Positions 46,130-54,173 of a DNA stretch of 64,000 bases are shown one piece after another. How positions within the stretch are numbered: position 1 is the first letter of the stretch; every line of letters starts with the position of its first letter. The translations under genes and the position numbers were made by a program. A model generated the notes under the pieces. That model saw nothing but the letters and a program-made list of their open reading frames with translations. It did not search any database and was not told where the DNA came from. The DNA comes from Parabacteroides timonensis (GTDB lineage: Bacteria > Bacteroidota > Bacteroidia > Bacteroidales > Tannerellaceae), in the NCBI RefSeq assembly GCF_900128505.1, contig NZ_LT669941.1, positions 359,526 to 423,525 of the forward strand, read 5' to 3'.

Positions 46130-48241
46130 ATGAACAAATTGATATATATAGGAGTACTCTTGTTACCGGGCTTGCTTTTTACGATCGGTTGTTCGCAGGA
46201 AGAAATGAGGGAGCAGACAGACGGGACAGATGTTGAAGACGGAAGTTTTGTCCCGGTCGCTTTCAGTATCGACCCCGAACCGTTACAGATAATTATGGAT
46301 ATGGAAATCGAGGGGGAAAGTTTACTGTCAACTAAAGTGGGAAATGAAGATGCAACGATCAATAACCTGACGGTACTTCAGTTTAATTGGGATAAGGAAA
46401 CTGAGGGTGGCGATGGGGTGACTGCCCAATGTGTTACTTCCCGTTATCTGCGTGCTCCGGAGCCGGAAGATGGAACAGTGAATGTCTATTCTATCGGGTT
46501 ACGTGCGCAAACGACCCAAAAGCAGCATCTTATTTTTTCGCGAATGCAGGTCCCATTTTTCAGCAATATGAAGGGAAAATATTGGCTGATTTCAGAAGAG
46601 AGACGGTGGCATTGGATCAGAAAACAACCAGCGGAGATAATGTGCTGATGATCGGTGCTGTCGATGTTCCGGTCGTTTCAGAGGTGAATACAACTCCTTA
46701 CGGATTAACTTTAAAAAGGTTGGTTGCCTGCGTTCATTTTAGTTGGACCGCGAAACCGACAGTAACGAATACAACATTTACCTCTTCTGTGCTGCAGCTG
46801 AAAAATGTCCCGAAGGTTTTGAAGTACATCGATGGAGTAGAGACTGCCGCGGCTGATTACCCGGAAAAAGCAGCAGGTAATTTTAAGAATTATACCCCTA
46901 TTGTAGATCGTATCGACGACGGTTTTACGTGGTATATTCCGTTGAATCGTCGTGCTGGGAAAGGAACTGCTGCTACCAGCTGGGAAAAAACCGAAGAGAA
47001 AGCTCCCGATAATTACTGTACTTATATAGAATTAGCAGGCGTTTACCGTACGCCCAATATGTCTGATCAGTTAGCGGCTTACCGTTTCTATATCGGGGAA
47101 AATCAGACGGATGATTATAATGTTTATCAGAATCATACGTATGAAGTCAAAGCGGAGATAACCGGTGTGAATACATTCGATAAGCGGGTTACCCGAAAGA
47201 TTTTCAGCTACTATCAATCGGCAAATTCTTTTTTGATAGCACCTGTGAAAGATAATGAGTTATCATTCAGTCCGTATACTGCTCCGGGGATAGATGTGAA
47301 TGGTACAGGGATAATTTATAAGGTTCAGTTGATTGAAGATCGTTACAGTAAAATTTCTGATGTGAAATTGATATGGCAGACATCTACGGATCTGGTATCG
47401 GTTTCGCATGGGCAGGGGATGATTTATGTAAAACCAAATGAACAAGGTATTTCCGGCAATGCGTCGATCGGTGCTTATGATGAAGAGGGTAATGTTATAT
47501 GGAGTTGGCATATCTGGGTGACGGACTATGCCGGTATTATCAATGATAATGAAACGAATGTATTAGTCGGTACACGACAAACGTATAACAATCTCGAATG
47601 GATGGATAGGAATTTGAGGGCATTGACTGCAACGCCGGGACAAGCAACAACACTTGGATATGCTTATCAATGGGGTAGAAAAGATCCTTTCCCTATGAGT
47701 GGTAACATTTCTACTAGTGTTTTGCGTCCTTTTTATGATGCAAAGGGAGATTATTTGCGGTCGGGAGTTGCAGTAGAAGAGAGAAATTCATCGGGACAAC
47801 TTATTGTAGACAAGTCAATCTCGGAACCTTGGATTTTTTATACAAATACGATAACAAATCATTCTAAAAGTTCAGGGTATTGGTGGGGTGGTAATTCTAT
47901 AAATGTTCTATTATGGTCTGATAACTCGAAAACGATGTATGGTCCTTGTCCTGCCGGATGGCGATTGCCATCGGGTGCAATTGCGACTAAGATGGCTGGC
48001 TCGACGATGAAAAATTGGAGTGGAACAAATTATGGAGCATATTATAGAGGAGTCTCCTGGTTCCAATATTATGGTTATCTGCTTTATAGTTCCGGAGCAA
48101 TTGGAGAACCCGGTTCAAGTGGGGTTTATTGGTCTACGACTGTTCGTAGAATGTATCTTGCTTCAAAATAATCATACGGCAATAGGCAGTGATTTACGAG
48201 ATTGTGATTATGGTTTTATCGGTCGTTGTGTGAAAGAATAA
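46130..48241 (+). pseudogene. Fimbrillin-like lipoprotein with FISUMP domain, frameshifted twice
   Basis: The start is ATG 46130 with a lipoprotein signal (LLLPGLLFTIGC). The N-terminal frame breaks near 46490-46500 by one missing base and continues as YRVTCANDPKAASYFFANAG, then TLKRLVACVHFSW and other blocks like those of DUF4906-type fimbrial tip proteins. From about 47570 there is a FISUMP domain (YNNLEWMDRNLRA, YQWGRKDPFPMSG, GPCPAGWRLPSG, GVYWSTTV). A one-base insertion in the A-run at about 48164-48168 ends the frame at 48171. Removing one A restores the classical end YGFIGRCVKE at 48241. Total length is a multiple of three because the two shifts cancel. Confidence 0.7.
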
Positions 48242-48273
48242 ATAGAAGTAGAGCAATATATAAATGATGAAAT

Positions 48274-48894
48274 ATGAACAAACAACAACTCTTACAAGGA
48301 TGTCTGGGTTTCGGTCTGGTATTCACCTCATGCGGTAATCACAAACAGATTGCATCCAGTGATGGTATTCCGGATCGGATCGTTATACCGGTCGAACAGG
48401 TGACGGTAAGTGAAGAAACGAATTCCGGTCCTGAAGTACGTAACGTGAAAATTCCGCTGATACAGTTGGAGGCTACTTCCGTTTACCGGCAAATGCTGGT
48501 GTACGCCGATCTGGATGAACTGGTGGCACGGGTGTATTCGTCTCCGAAAACCTTGTCGATCGAGGAGTTACTGCAAGTCGCTTCACTCTACCGGCCCGGT
48601 ACGGAGCAGTACCGCGAAGTGTATGAATTGGCAGCTTATCGTTTCTCGGATTGCCGGGTGGCTCAGTTGAATGCAATGGCTTCGTCACTGGCAATGGGGG
48701 ATAGGGAGGCTGCCCGTTACTTTTTGTAGCGGTGCGAAGGAGATCCCCGTTCGTATATCAATCAAGGTGTTTTGTTGCTGATGGAAGGCGATGCGGACAG
48801 TGCCTGCGAGTATTTCCGTAAAGCGATGCCCGAAAATCCGCGACAGGCAAGGGCAAACCTGTCGGTTGCCCGCGAATTGATGGAGAGACGTTGA
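48274..48894 (+). pseudogene. TPR-like fimbrial accessory lipoprotein with internal TAG
   Basis: The product begins MNKQQLLQGCLGFGLVFTSC (lipoprotein). Its second half aligns with the C-terminal TPR-like region of the DUF3868/OmpA gene at 52719: LSIEELLQVASLYRPGTEQY versus LSLNEMFMVAQLFEAGSEKY, and QARANLSVARELMERR versus EAARANLEQIKAKREE. The TAG at 48727-48729 falls in the middle of this homologous block (RYFL-stop-RCEGD versus SYLAKAVEGD), and the frame then runs on to TGA 48892. So it is a nonsense mutation in a once-longer gene of the decayed fimbrial locus. Confidence 0.65.
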
Positions 48895-48929
48895 TCGATA
48901 AACAGAAAATAGATAAGCTATGAATAAAA

Positions 48930-49223
48930 ATGAACTGGCCCGTGCTGGAATACACCGCACTCAGTACCTTACGTTTCGACCTTCAGCAACCGGACATCAT
49001 CCTGCGTTTTATCGCCCAAATGGAAAAACGCAGGCCCGATTACAAACCCTCTTTGGTCCACCTGGCCTTTTCCCTGCTTCTGACCCTCTCTTATAAGGGA
49101 TCGGTGGAGTACCTGGGCGACAAGCTGCGTGAAGAATGGCTCACCGCTGAAGATCTTAATATGTTGAACGACAAGACCGAAGTCACGGATGAACCGGGAC
49201 ACATGCAGTCTCGTGTGAAATAA
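48930..49223 (+). CDS. Small hypothetical protein at the end of the decayed fimbrial locus
   Basis: The 97-residue reading (MNWPVLEYTALSTLRFDLQQ; DYKPSLVHLAFSLLLTLSYK) has plausible codon use but no signal peptide and no recognised family. Another ATG at 48920 opens a different, less convincing frame, so a start-proximal frameshift is possible. It follows the interrupted lipoprotein gene by 35 bases. I cannot assign a role. Confidence 0.4.
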   Translation: MNWPVLEYTALSTLRFDLQQPDIILRFIAQMEKRRPDYKPSLVHLAFSLLLTLSYKGSVEYLGDKLREEWLTAEDLNMLNDKTEVTDEPGHMQSRVK

Positions 49224-49268
49224 GTATAAAACAGCAATGGAATGAACGACGGTAATACGGTCGGATGA

Positions 49269-50402
49269 TTAATAAGGCTGTTGGCGTAACCAGATAGCAA
49301 AGAAGCGATCGTAAACGATATAACCGGCTTCTGTCCGGTAGACCATTTCCATTTTCGTAAGTGTACGAAGAGCGGAATTCACACTGCTGGCAGCTTTCAG
49401 TTTGTATTTGGAAATGAAAGAACCGGCATTGATCTCCGGTACGATCCGTTCCTTTGCTATCGCTTTGATTAAACGTATAGCACCGGAAGTATAAGCTGCC
49501 AGTAAGTTTTGATAACCATATTCATTTTCTGCGACGATTTCACGTATAGCACGACTCACCATTTCCTGATCGGGGTTTACGGAATATCCATACAGACGGT
49601 TTAATATGGCTTGGATATACCATGTATGCCCTTCGAACTCATCGTAAATGCTGGAAAAAGTATCTTCATTTATAAGGAGGTTTTGTCTGGCAAACCAAGT
49701 AGCGGCGAAATCGTAATAAGCCTTTCTGTCGATACACCCGATGGTTATTGTCTGCGTACTTTGATAAAAAGGACGTTTGGTCGACAAAAACATTTCCTGC
49801 ATAACATGCTGTTTACTGCCGGCAAAAATAAAACGGACATTAGGTAAAAACTGGATGTAAGAACGTAACAAGGCTTCCACTCCTTTTTCCGGATATTCCG
49901 TGATTTGCTGGAATTCGTCAATGGCGATATAGCAACGTTTTTCCGACGATTGCAGGTAATTGAATATCTCTTTTAAGGTAGCTTCTTCTTTATCTGTCGC
50001 AATATCGATACTGACTTCCGGCATGCCTGATAGCTCATCCAGCGTAAAAACAGGGCGGCAACTTTTAATGAACCGGTTGATCCGTGATATCGCTTTTTGA
50101 GGTATGGAGTCGAGGCTGCCTAATACGGTGCTGGCGAATACCTGTACAAACTCATTCAGGTTTTGTGTCGAATAAATATCGAGATAAAGAGTGATAATGT
50201 CGGGTTGTTGTTCATGTAACTTATAGAAAACATGCTTAATCAATCCTGTTTTACCCATACGCCGGGGAGCAACAAGCGTCAAGTTGCGTTCGTTGTATAG
50301 AGCATTGATTATTTGCCCGGTTTCCTGTTGTCTGTCACAGAAATAATCGGGGCCGTAATATCCTGCTATCAGGAAAGGATTGTTCGGTTGAATTGTTGGC
50401 AT
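49269..50402 (-). CDS. AAA-type ATPase of the archaeal/Bacteroidales ATP-binding protein family
   Basis: The 377-residue cytoplasmic protein has a P-loop (VAPRRMGKTGLI, about residues 44-55), a Walker B-like CYIAIDEFQQI (about 156-166), a sensor-type FIFAGSKQH and a C-terminal winged-helix-like part (INAGSFISKYKLKAASSVNS). This matches the ATPase family that is abundant and variable in Bacteroidales genomes; its cellular role is generally unknown. It lies alone between the decayed and intact fimbrial loci, with paired TTACGTAA sites before its start. Confidence 0.85.
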   Translation of the reverse strand: MPTIQPNNPFLIAGYYGPDYFCDRQQETGQIINALYNERNLTLVAPRRMGKTGLIKHVFYKLHEQQPDIITLYLDIYSTQNLNEFVQVFASTVLGSLDSIPQKAISRINRFIKSCRPVFTLDELSGMPEVSIDIATDKEEATLKEIFNYLQSSEKRCYIAIDEFQQITEYPEKGVEALLRSYIQFLPNVRFIFAGSKQHVMQEMFLSTKRPFYQSTQTITIGCIDRKAYYDFAATWFARQNLLINEDTFSSIYDEFEGHTWYIQAILNRLYGYSVNPDQEMVSRAIREIVAENEYGYQNLLAAYTSGAIRLIKAIAKERIVPEINAGSFISKYKLKAASSVNSALRTLTKMEMVYRTEAGYIVYDRFFAIWLRQQPY

Positions 50403-50418
50403 ATCTTCATTGCGTAAA

Positions 50419-50440
50419 TTACGTAACGCAAATTACGTAA
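50419..50440. promoter_or_regulatory. Paired TTACGTAA palindromes before the ATPase gene
   Basis: TTACGTAA occurs at 50419-50426 and 50433-50440, within a repeated AAATTACGTAA context, 17 to 38 bases upstream of the ATPase ATG. The 14-base spacing and palindromic form suggest a repressor operator, possibly autoregulatory. No regulator is identified. Confidence 0.4.
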
Positions 50441-50590
50441 TAAAGATCGAAGTGTGCAAATAATAACTAATACATTTGTCAACGACCTACCGGATCGGTT
50501 CCTTTTTTATTTGGAAAAGGGGGTAGGGGTAGATATCTTTGGGGGCGTATTTGCTGTTATAAGGATGGTAATGGGTGATTTATAAATAGT

Positions 50591-51580
50591 ATGGAAATGA
50601 AAGTAACACAAGAAAACAATCGAAAAAGAAAAGGCCCTTTGTTGTACGACTATATTCGGCAACGGGCGGAAAGTAAACAACAGATGGGTAAAAACAGTAC
50701 AGCTGACCTTTATTTGGCAGCCGGTCGTCATTTTTACCGATTTCAAAGAAACAAGGATATACCGATTCGTGATCTGACTTCCACCTTGTTAAATGATTTT
50801 CAAGCCTATTTGCAGGCAAAAAGATTAAAGATCAATACGATTAATAGTTATCTGAGTAGCCTGAGGGCTGTCTACAATGCGGCTTTCGACGAACAGCCGT
50901 TTAAAATGAAGTATCATCCGTTTCATAAGCTGAAACTGAAACGCGATCTGACAGTCAAAAAAACTTTATCTGACCAGCAAGTAAAGAAAATGGCGACAGC
51001 TGATTTTCGCGACCGTCCTGATCTGACTCTGGCTACCGATTTGGCACTATTTAGTTTCATGGCTTATGGTATGCCTTTTGCCGATATGGTTCGTCTGACT
51101 CGAAAGAATATTCGAGGGCAAGCTATAGTATATAACCGTCATAAAACGGGGATTGAGATATGTATTGAGATTACTTCCGGTATGTGGCAAATTATTCATA
51201 AATACGAGTCTTCCGAGAGGGATTATCTTTTTCCTGTGATGTTTGCATCTGCTACTTATCGGCAATACAAGGGGATGCTCTCTAATCATAATTCTGCATT
51301 GAAAGAAGTGGGTCGGCTTCTGTCGATTTCTGATAACCTGACCTCTTATGTAATGCGTTATACCTGGGCTTCGGAGGCTCGTCGTTTACATGTGGACATC
51401 GCCGTGATCAGCCAAGCATTAGGACATACTAATGAAAAGACAACCCGCGGATATTTTAATCGGATGGAACAGCCGGAACTGAATGAGGCCAATCAAAAGA
51501 TTACGGATCCCATTAGTAAAATACTGATAAGCAAACAAAAAGGTAGAGGTGTTTTTCGGATGGAAGGAACTTATTTATGA
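50591..51580 (+). CDS. Tyrosine-type site-specific recombinase (fimbrial invertase candidate)
   Basis: The 329-residue product has a phage-integrase SAM-like N-terminal domain (about 25-110) and a tyrosine recombinase catalytic domain (about 125-300). Visible catalytic-site residues are K185 (NRHKTG), R256 (MRYTWAS), H279 (LGHTNEKTTRGYF) and the nucleophile Y288. At the position of the first conserved Arg (usually RGM) it has AYGM, with Y159, and the His after R256 is Tyr257. So the site is atypical and activity must be tested. The stop codon lies inside the first copy of the inverted-repeat site at 51570. It sits directly upstream of the fimbrial operon, as invertases of Bacteroidales fimbrial promoters often do. 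Confidence 0.85.
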   Translation: MEMKVTQENNRKRKGPLLYDYIRQRAESKQQMGKNSTADLYLAAGRHFYRFQRNKDIPIRDLTSTLLNDFQAYLQAKRLKINTINSYLSSLRAVYNAAFDEQPFKMKYHPFHKLKLKRDLTVKKTLSDQQVKKMATADFRDRPDLTLATDLALFSFMAYGMPFADMVRLTRKNIRGQAIVYNRHKTGIEICIEITSGMWQIIHKYESSERDYLFPVMFASATYRQYKGMLSNHNSALKEVGRLLSISDNLTSYVMRYTWASEARRLHVDIAVISQALGHTNEKTTRGYFNRMEQPELNEANQKITDPISKILISKQKGRGVFRMEGTYL

Positions 51581-51586
51581 AATAAG
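51570..51586 (+). repeat. Recombination-site candidate, left copy a
   Basis: CTTATTTATGAAATAAG is a 7-3-7 palindrome with central ATG. It overlaps the recombinase stop codon. It is identical to 51593-51609 and to the reverse complement of 51999-52015. Confidence 0.75.
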
Positions 51587-51592
51587 AAATAG

Positions 51593-51609
51593 CTTATTTA
51601 TGAAATAAG
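51593..51609 (+). repeat. Recombination-site candidate, left copy b
   Basis: This is the second direct copy of the same 17-bp sequence, 23 bases after copy a. Together with the inverted copy at 51999 it would bound an invertible segment of about 390 bp. Confidence 0.75.
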
Positions 51610-51998
51610 AATAATATCATAAAGTCTTTTGAAAATCACGCATTATCATTTATCTCAAATGATTACTGAATGCAAAGTTAAAATATTAGTTGTTAAAAAA
51701 GAAACATTTTCTTACTATTTTATCTACATCTTTAGGTTTGTTTTTAGGTTAGATAAAGACTTCTCGAAATTTATACTATATTTTATATAAATTCAACCGC
51801 TAAATCTATACTAATATTAAATGGCAGAATGTTTAGACATAGCCGGTTAACCCCATCATGCTTTAACTTTTCTTTAGTAAAGATATCCTTACCGATTTTT
51901 GTAGAATTAAACATGTTTGAGTTTCCATTGTTGGTTTTTTACTCTTCATAATAGCTGTCGTTTCTTCAGAATTTATATTCTAAAATAGACAACCTAAA
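51610..51998. promoter_or_regulatory. Candidate invertible promoter segment
   Basis: This non-coding, AT-rich segment lies between inverted 17-bp sites, with a recombinase gene on one side and the fimbrial operon on the other. It holds a perfect -7 box on the minus strand, TAACTTTG at 51673-51680, which would face the operon only after inversion. It also holds TAGGTTTG on the plus strand at 51733-51740. Neither has a clear -33, so the present ON/OFF state is undecided; the minus-strand box looks better. TTTAGGTT recurs at 51731, 51743 and 52016, with its inverse at 51991. Confidence 0.65.
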
Positions 51999-52023
51999 CT
52001 TATTTCATAAATAAGTTTAGGTT
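51991..52023. repeat. Right recombination-site candidate within a 33-bp perfect palindrome
   Basis: A 15-base arm (51991-52005) and its exact complement (52009-52023) flank CAT. The inner 17 bases (51999-52015) are the inverted copy of the left sites. No T-run follows, so it is not a terminator. It lies 85 bases before the DUF3575 ATG, in the leader region. Confidence 0.75.
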
Positions 52024-52108
52024 CATGGTGAGTTTACCTGGTATTAGAACCTTTACTCCGCGATTTTTGAATCAGCGAATAAAATAATTATAATAAAACA
52101 TAACTAGT

Positions 52109-52705
52109 ATGATGAGAAAACTTATCTTGATGATGTTCCTGTTTGTGATCCCTCTGTCGTTCTACGCACAGGACAGGTTGACCGGAGAAAAAGGTTCGAC
52201 CGTCGGGATCAAGACCAATATTCCATATTGGGGAGCAATGGTAACTTTCAATGCCGGCGCGGAGTTCCGCTTGGCACGTCACTGGAGCCTGGATATAGAA
52301 ACCGGCCTCAATCCGTTCGACGGAAAGAAGGGCGACGGGAGCTATAGCAAATCTCTCAAACACTGGAGGCTGCATCCGGAGATGCGCTATTGGTTCTGTG
52401 AAACATTCTATAAACATTTCATTGGGTTACATGTCCCGTACATATTATATAATGTATCGGACATCAAGTTGCTCGGTACCGAAAACGAACGCCACCAGGG
52501 TTGGGGCGCAGGAGTAGGTGTCAGCTACGGATATTCCTGGTTACTCTCCAAGCACTGGAACCTGGAAGCGACTGTCGGTGTGGGTTACCTCTACCTCGAA
52601 TCGGAAAAGTACCCTTGTACCAATTGCGGACGCCGCCAGGAGTATGTCAAGAAGCACTATTTCGGTCCCACGCAGGCCGCTATCAACCTGATTTACCAAT
52701 TCTAA
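52109..52705 (+). CDS. DUF3575 family protein of the fimbrial operon
   Basis: The 198-residue exported protein (signal peptide MMRKLILMMFLFVIPLSFYA) belongs to the DUF3575 family, a barrel-like outer-membrane protein that regularly opens Mfa-type fimbrial operons in Bacteroidales. Visible blocks are VGIKTNIPYWGAMVTFNAGA, HWRLHPEMRYWFCETF and GVGVSYGYSWLLSKHWNLEA, and it ends in NLIYQF. It is the first gene after the candidate invertible promoter; the next gene follows after 13 bases. It probably helps anchor or assemble fimbriae. Confidence 0.88.
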   Translation: MMRKLILMMFLFVIPLSFYAQDRLTGEKGSTVGIKTNIPYWGAMVTFNAGAEFRLARHWSLDIETGLNPFDGKKGDGSYSKSLKHWRLHPEMRYWFCETFYKHFIGLHVPYILYNVSDIKLLGTENERHQGWGAGVGVSYGYSWLLSKHWNLEATVGVGYLYLESEKYPCTNCGRRQEYVKKHYFGPTQAAINLIYQF

Positions 52706-52718
52706 ATAGGAGCGCCTT

Positions 52719-54149
52719 ATGAAAATGAACAAACATATACTGATCGTGACAAGCCTGCTGGCGATAGCCACCTTGCAGGCACAAGAAATCAAAGTCAAAG
52801 ACAAGATTGTAGAGAAGTCGGATGGTACTCTCGTGATCGGCATGACGCTCGACTTCGGAGAAATCAAAGTCCCTTCAGACCGTAGCCTGGTTTGCACACC
52901 GGTCATATCGGCAGGAGACAGCATCCGTCCCCTGACACCGGTCATCCTGAGCGGACGCGACCGACATATATTATATGAACGGACGAACCGCACCTATACG
53001 ACACACGATGAATACGAACTGCGCCGCGAGAACGGCAAGCCGCAGACCTTCGAATACACCACCCGCACACCGATGGCACCGTGGATGAAGAAGTCGGAAG
53101 TCGCCCTCGTCATCGACGAATGTGGTTGCGGTTGGGAGGCATTGCAGAACGACCGCTCACCGCTTTTTCCGATTAACATGGCAGAGCCGGTGGTATTGAA
53201 ACCGCTGCTTGCCTACCGTACGCCCGAAGCCGAAGCAGTCAAGGCGCGTTCGATCGAAGGCAAGGCGTTCCTTGACTTCCCGGTCAATAAGATTACGATC
53301 TATCCCGACTACCGCAACAACCCGCGCGAACTGGCCGCCATCCGTGCCACGATCGAGTCGGTGAAGGACGATCCCTACGCCACTATCACGGAGGTGTGGA
53401 TCAAAGGTTTCGCCTCTCCCGAAGGAACTTACGCCAACAACACTTATCTGGCAGAAAACCGTGCCAAGGCTTTGCGCGACTATGTGAAGAGCCTTTACCG
53501 CTTCGAACATGCTACCTTTAGCGTCGACTTCGAGCCGGAAGACTGGGAAGGGCTGGAAAAGCGGCTGGAAGAGATGAACTTGCCTGACAAGGCGGAACTG
53601 CTCGCCATCATCCGCAACCCGGAACCGCGCGACTTAGACAAAAAGGAATGGAAGCTAAAGACGCTGAACGGCGGAACCTCTTACAAGATCCTGTTGAGTG
53701 ACATCTATCCCGCCTTGCGCCACTCGGACTACGTGGTGAAATACAACATCCGCAACTTCACAGCCGAAGAGGCGAAGTCGCTCATCTACACCGACCCGAA
53801 GAAGCTCAGCTTGAACGAAATGTTCATGGTGGCGCAGCTTTTCGAAGCCGGCAGCGAGAAGTATAACGAAGTGTTCGAAATCGCGGTCCGCATGTTTCCG
53901 GATGATCCGGTATCTAATTTGAATGCCGCCAACACCGCCATTCGGACAGGTCAGCTCGACCGTGCGGAAAGCTACCTTGCGAAAGCTGTCGAAGGCGACG
54001 AGAAACAGTTGGCACTTGCCTCCGTCCGGATGCTGCGTGGCGATCTCGACGGTGCGGAAGCGATCCTGAAAGGATTGGAAAACAGCTCGGTAGCAGGCGA
54101 AGCCGCCCGTGCGAACCTCGAACAGATCAAGGCGAAGCGCGAAGAATGA
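52719..54149 (+). CDS. DUF3868/OmpA-like fimbrial accessory protein
   Basis: The 476-residue protein has a signal peptide (SLLAIATLQAQ) and an N-terminal DUF3868 domain (about 22-150: IKVKDKIVEKSDGTLVIGMT). An OmpA-like domain follows at about 185-290 (VNKITIYPDYRNNPRELAAI; IKGFASPEGTYANNTYLAENRAKAL in parts IKGFASPEGTYANN, TYLAENRAKAL), then TPR-like repeats to the end. The OmpA part can bind peptidoglycan, so it likely anchors the fimbrial apparatus. ATG 52719 or 52725 may be used. Codon use is GC-rich, unlike the AT-rich large gene at the end of the operon. A broken paralogue lies at 48274. Confidence 0.88.
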   Translation: MKMNKHILIVTSLLAIATLQAQEIKVKDKIVEKSDGTLVIGMTLDFGEIKVPSDRSLVCTPVISAGDSIRPLTPVILSGRDRHILYERTNRTYTTHDEYELRRENGKPQTFEYTTRTPMAPWMKKSEVALVIDECGCGWEALQNDRSPLFPINMAEPVVLKPLLAYRTPEAEAVKARSIEGKAFLDFPVNKITIYPDYRNNPRELAAIRATIESVKDDPYATITEVWIKGFASPEGTYANNTYLAENRAKALRDYVKSLYRFEHATFSVDFEPEDWEGLEKRLEEMNLPDKAELLAIIRNPEPRDLDKKEWKLKTLNGGTSYKILLSDIYPALRHSDYVVKYNIRNFTAEEAKSLIYTDPKKLSLNEMFMVAQLFEAGSEKYNEVFEIAVRMFPDDPVSNLNAANTAIRTGQLDRAESYLAKAVEGDEKQLALASVRMLRGDLDGAEAILKGLENSSVAGEAARANLEQIKAKREE

Positions 54150-54173
54150 GATATTTTCAAAAAACGATAGCGT

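Noticed and set aside
51991..52023. Rho-independent terminator
   Set aside because: The palindrome has no T-run on either strand and matches the recombination-site candidates at 51570 and 51593.
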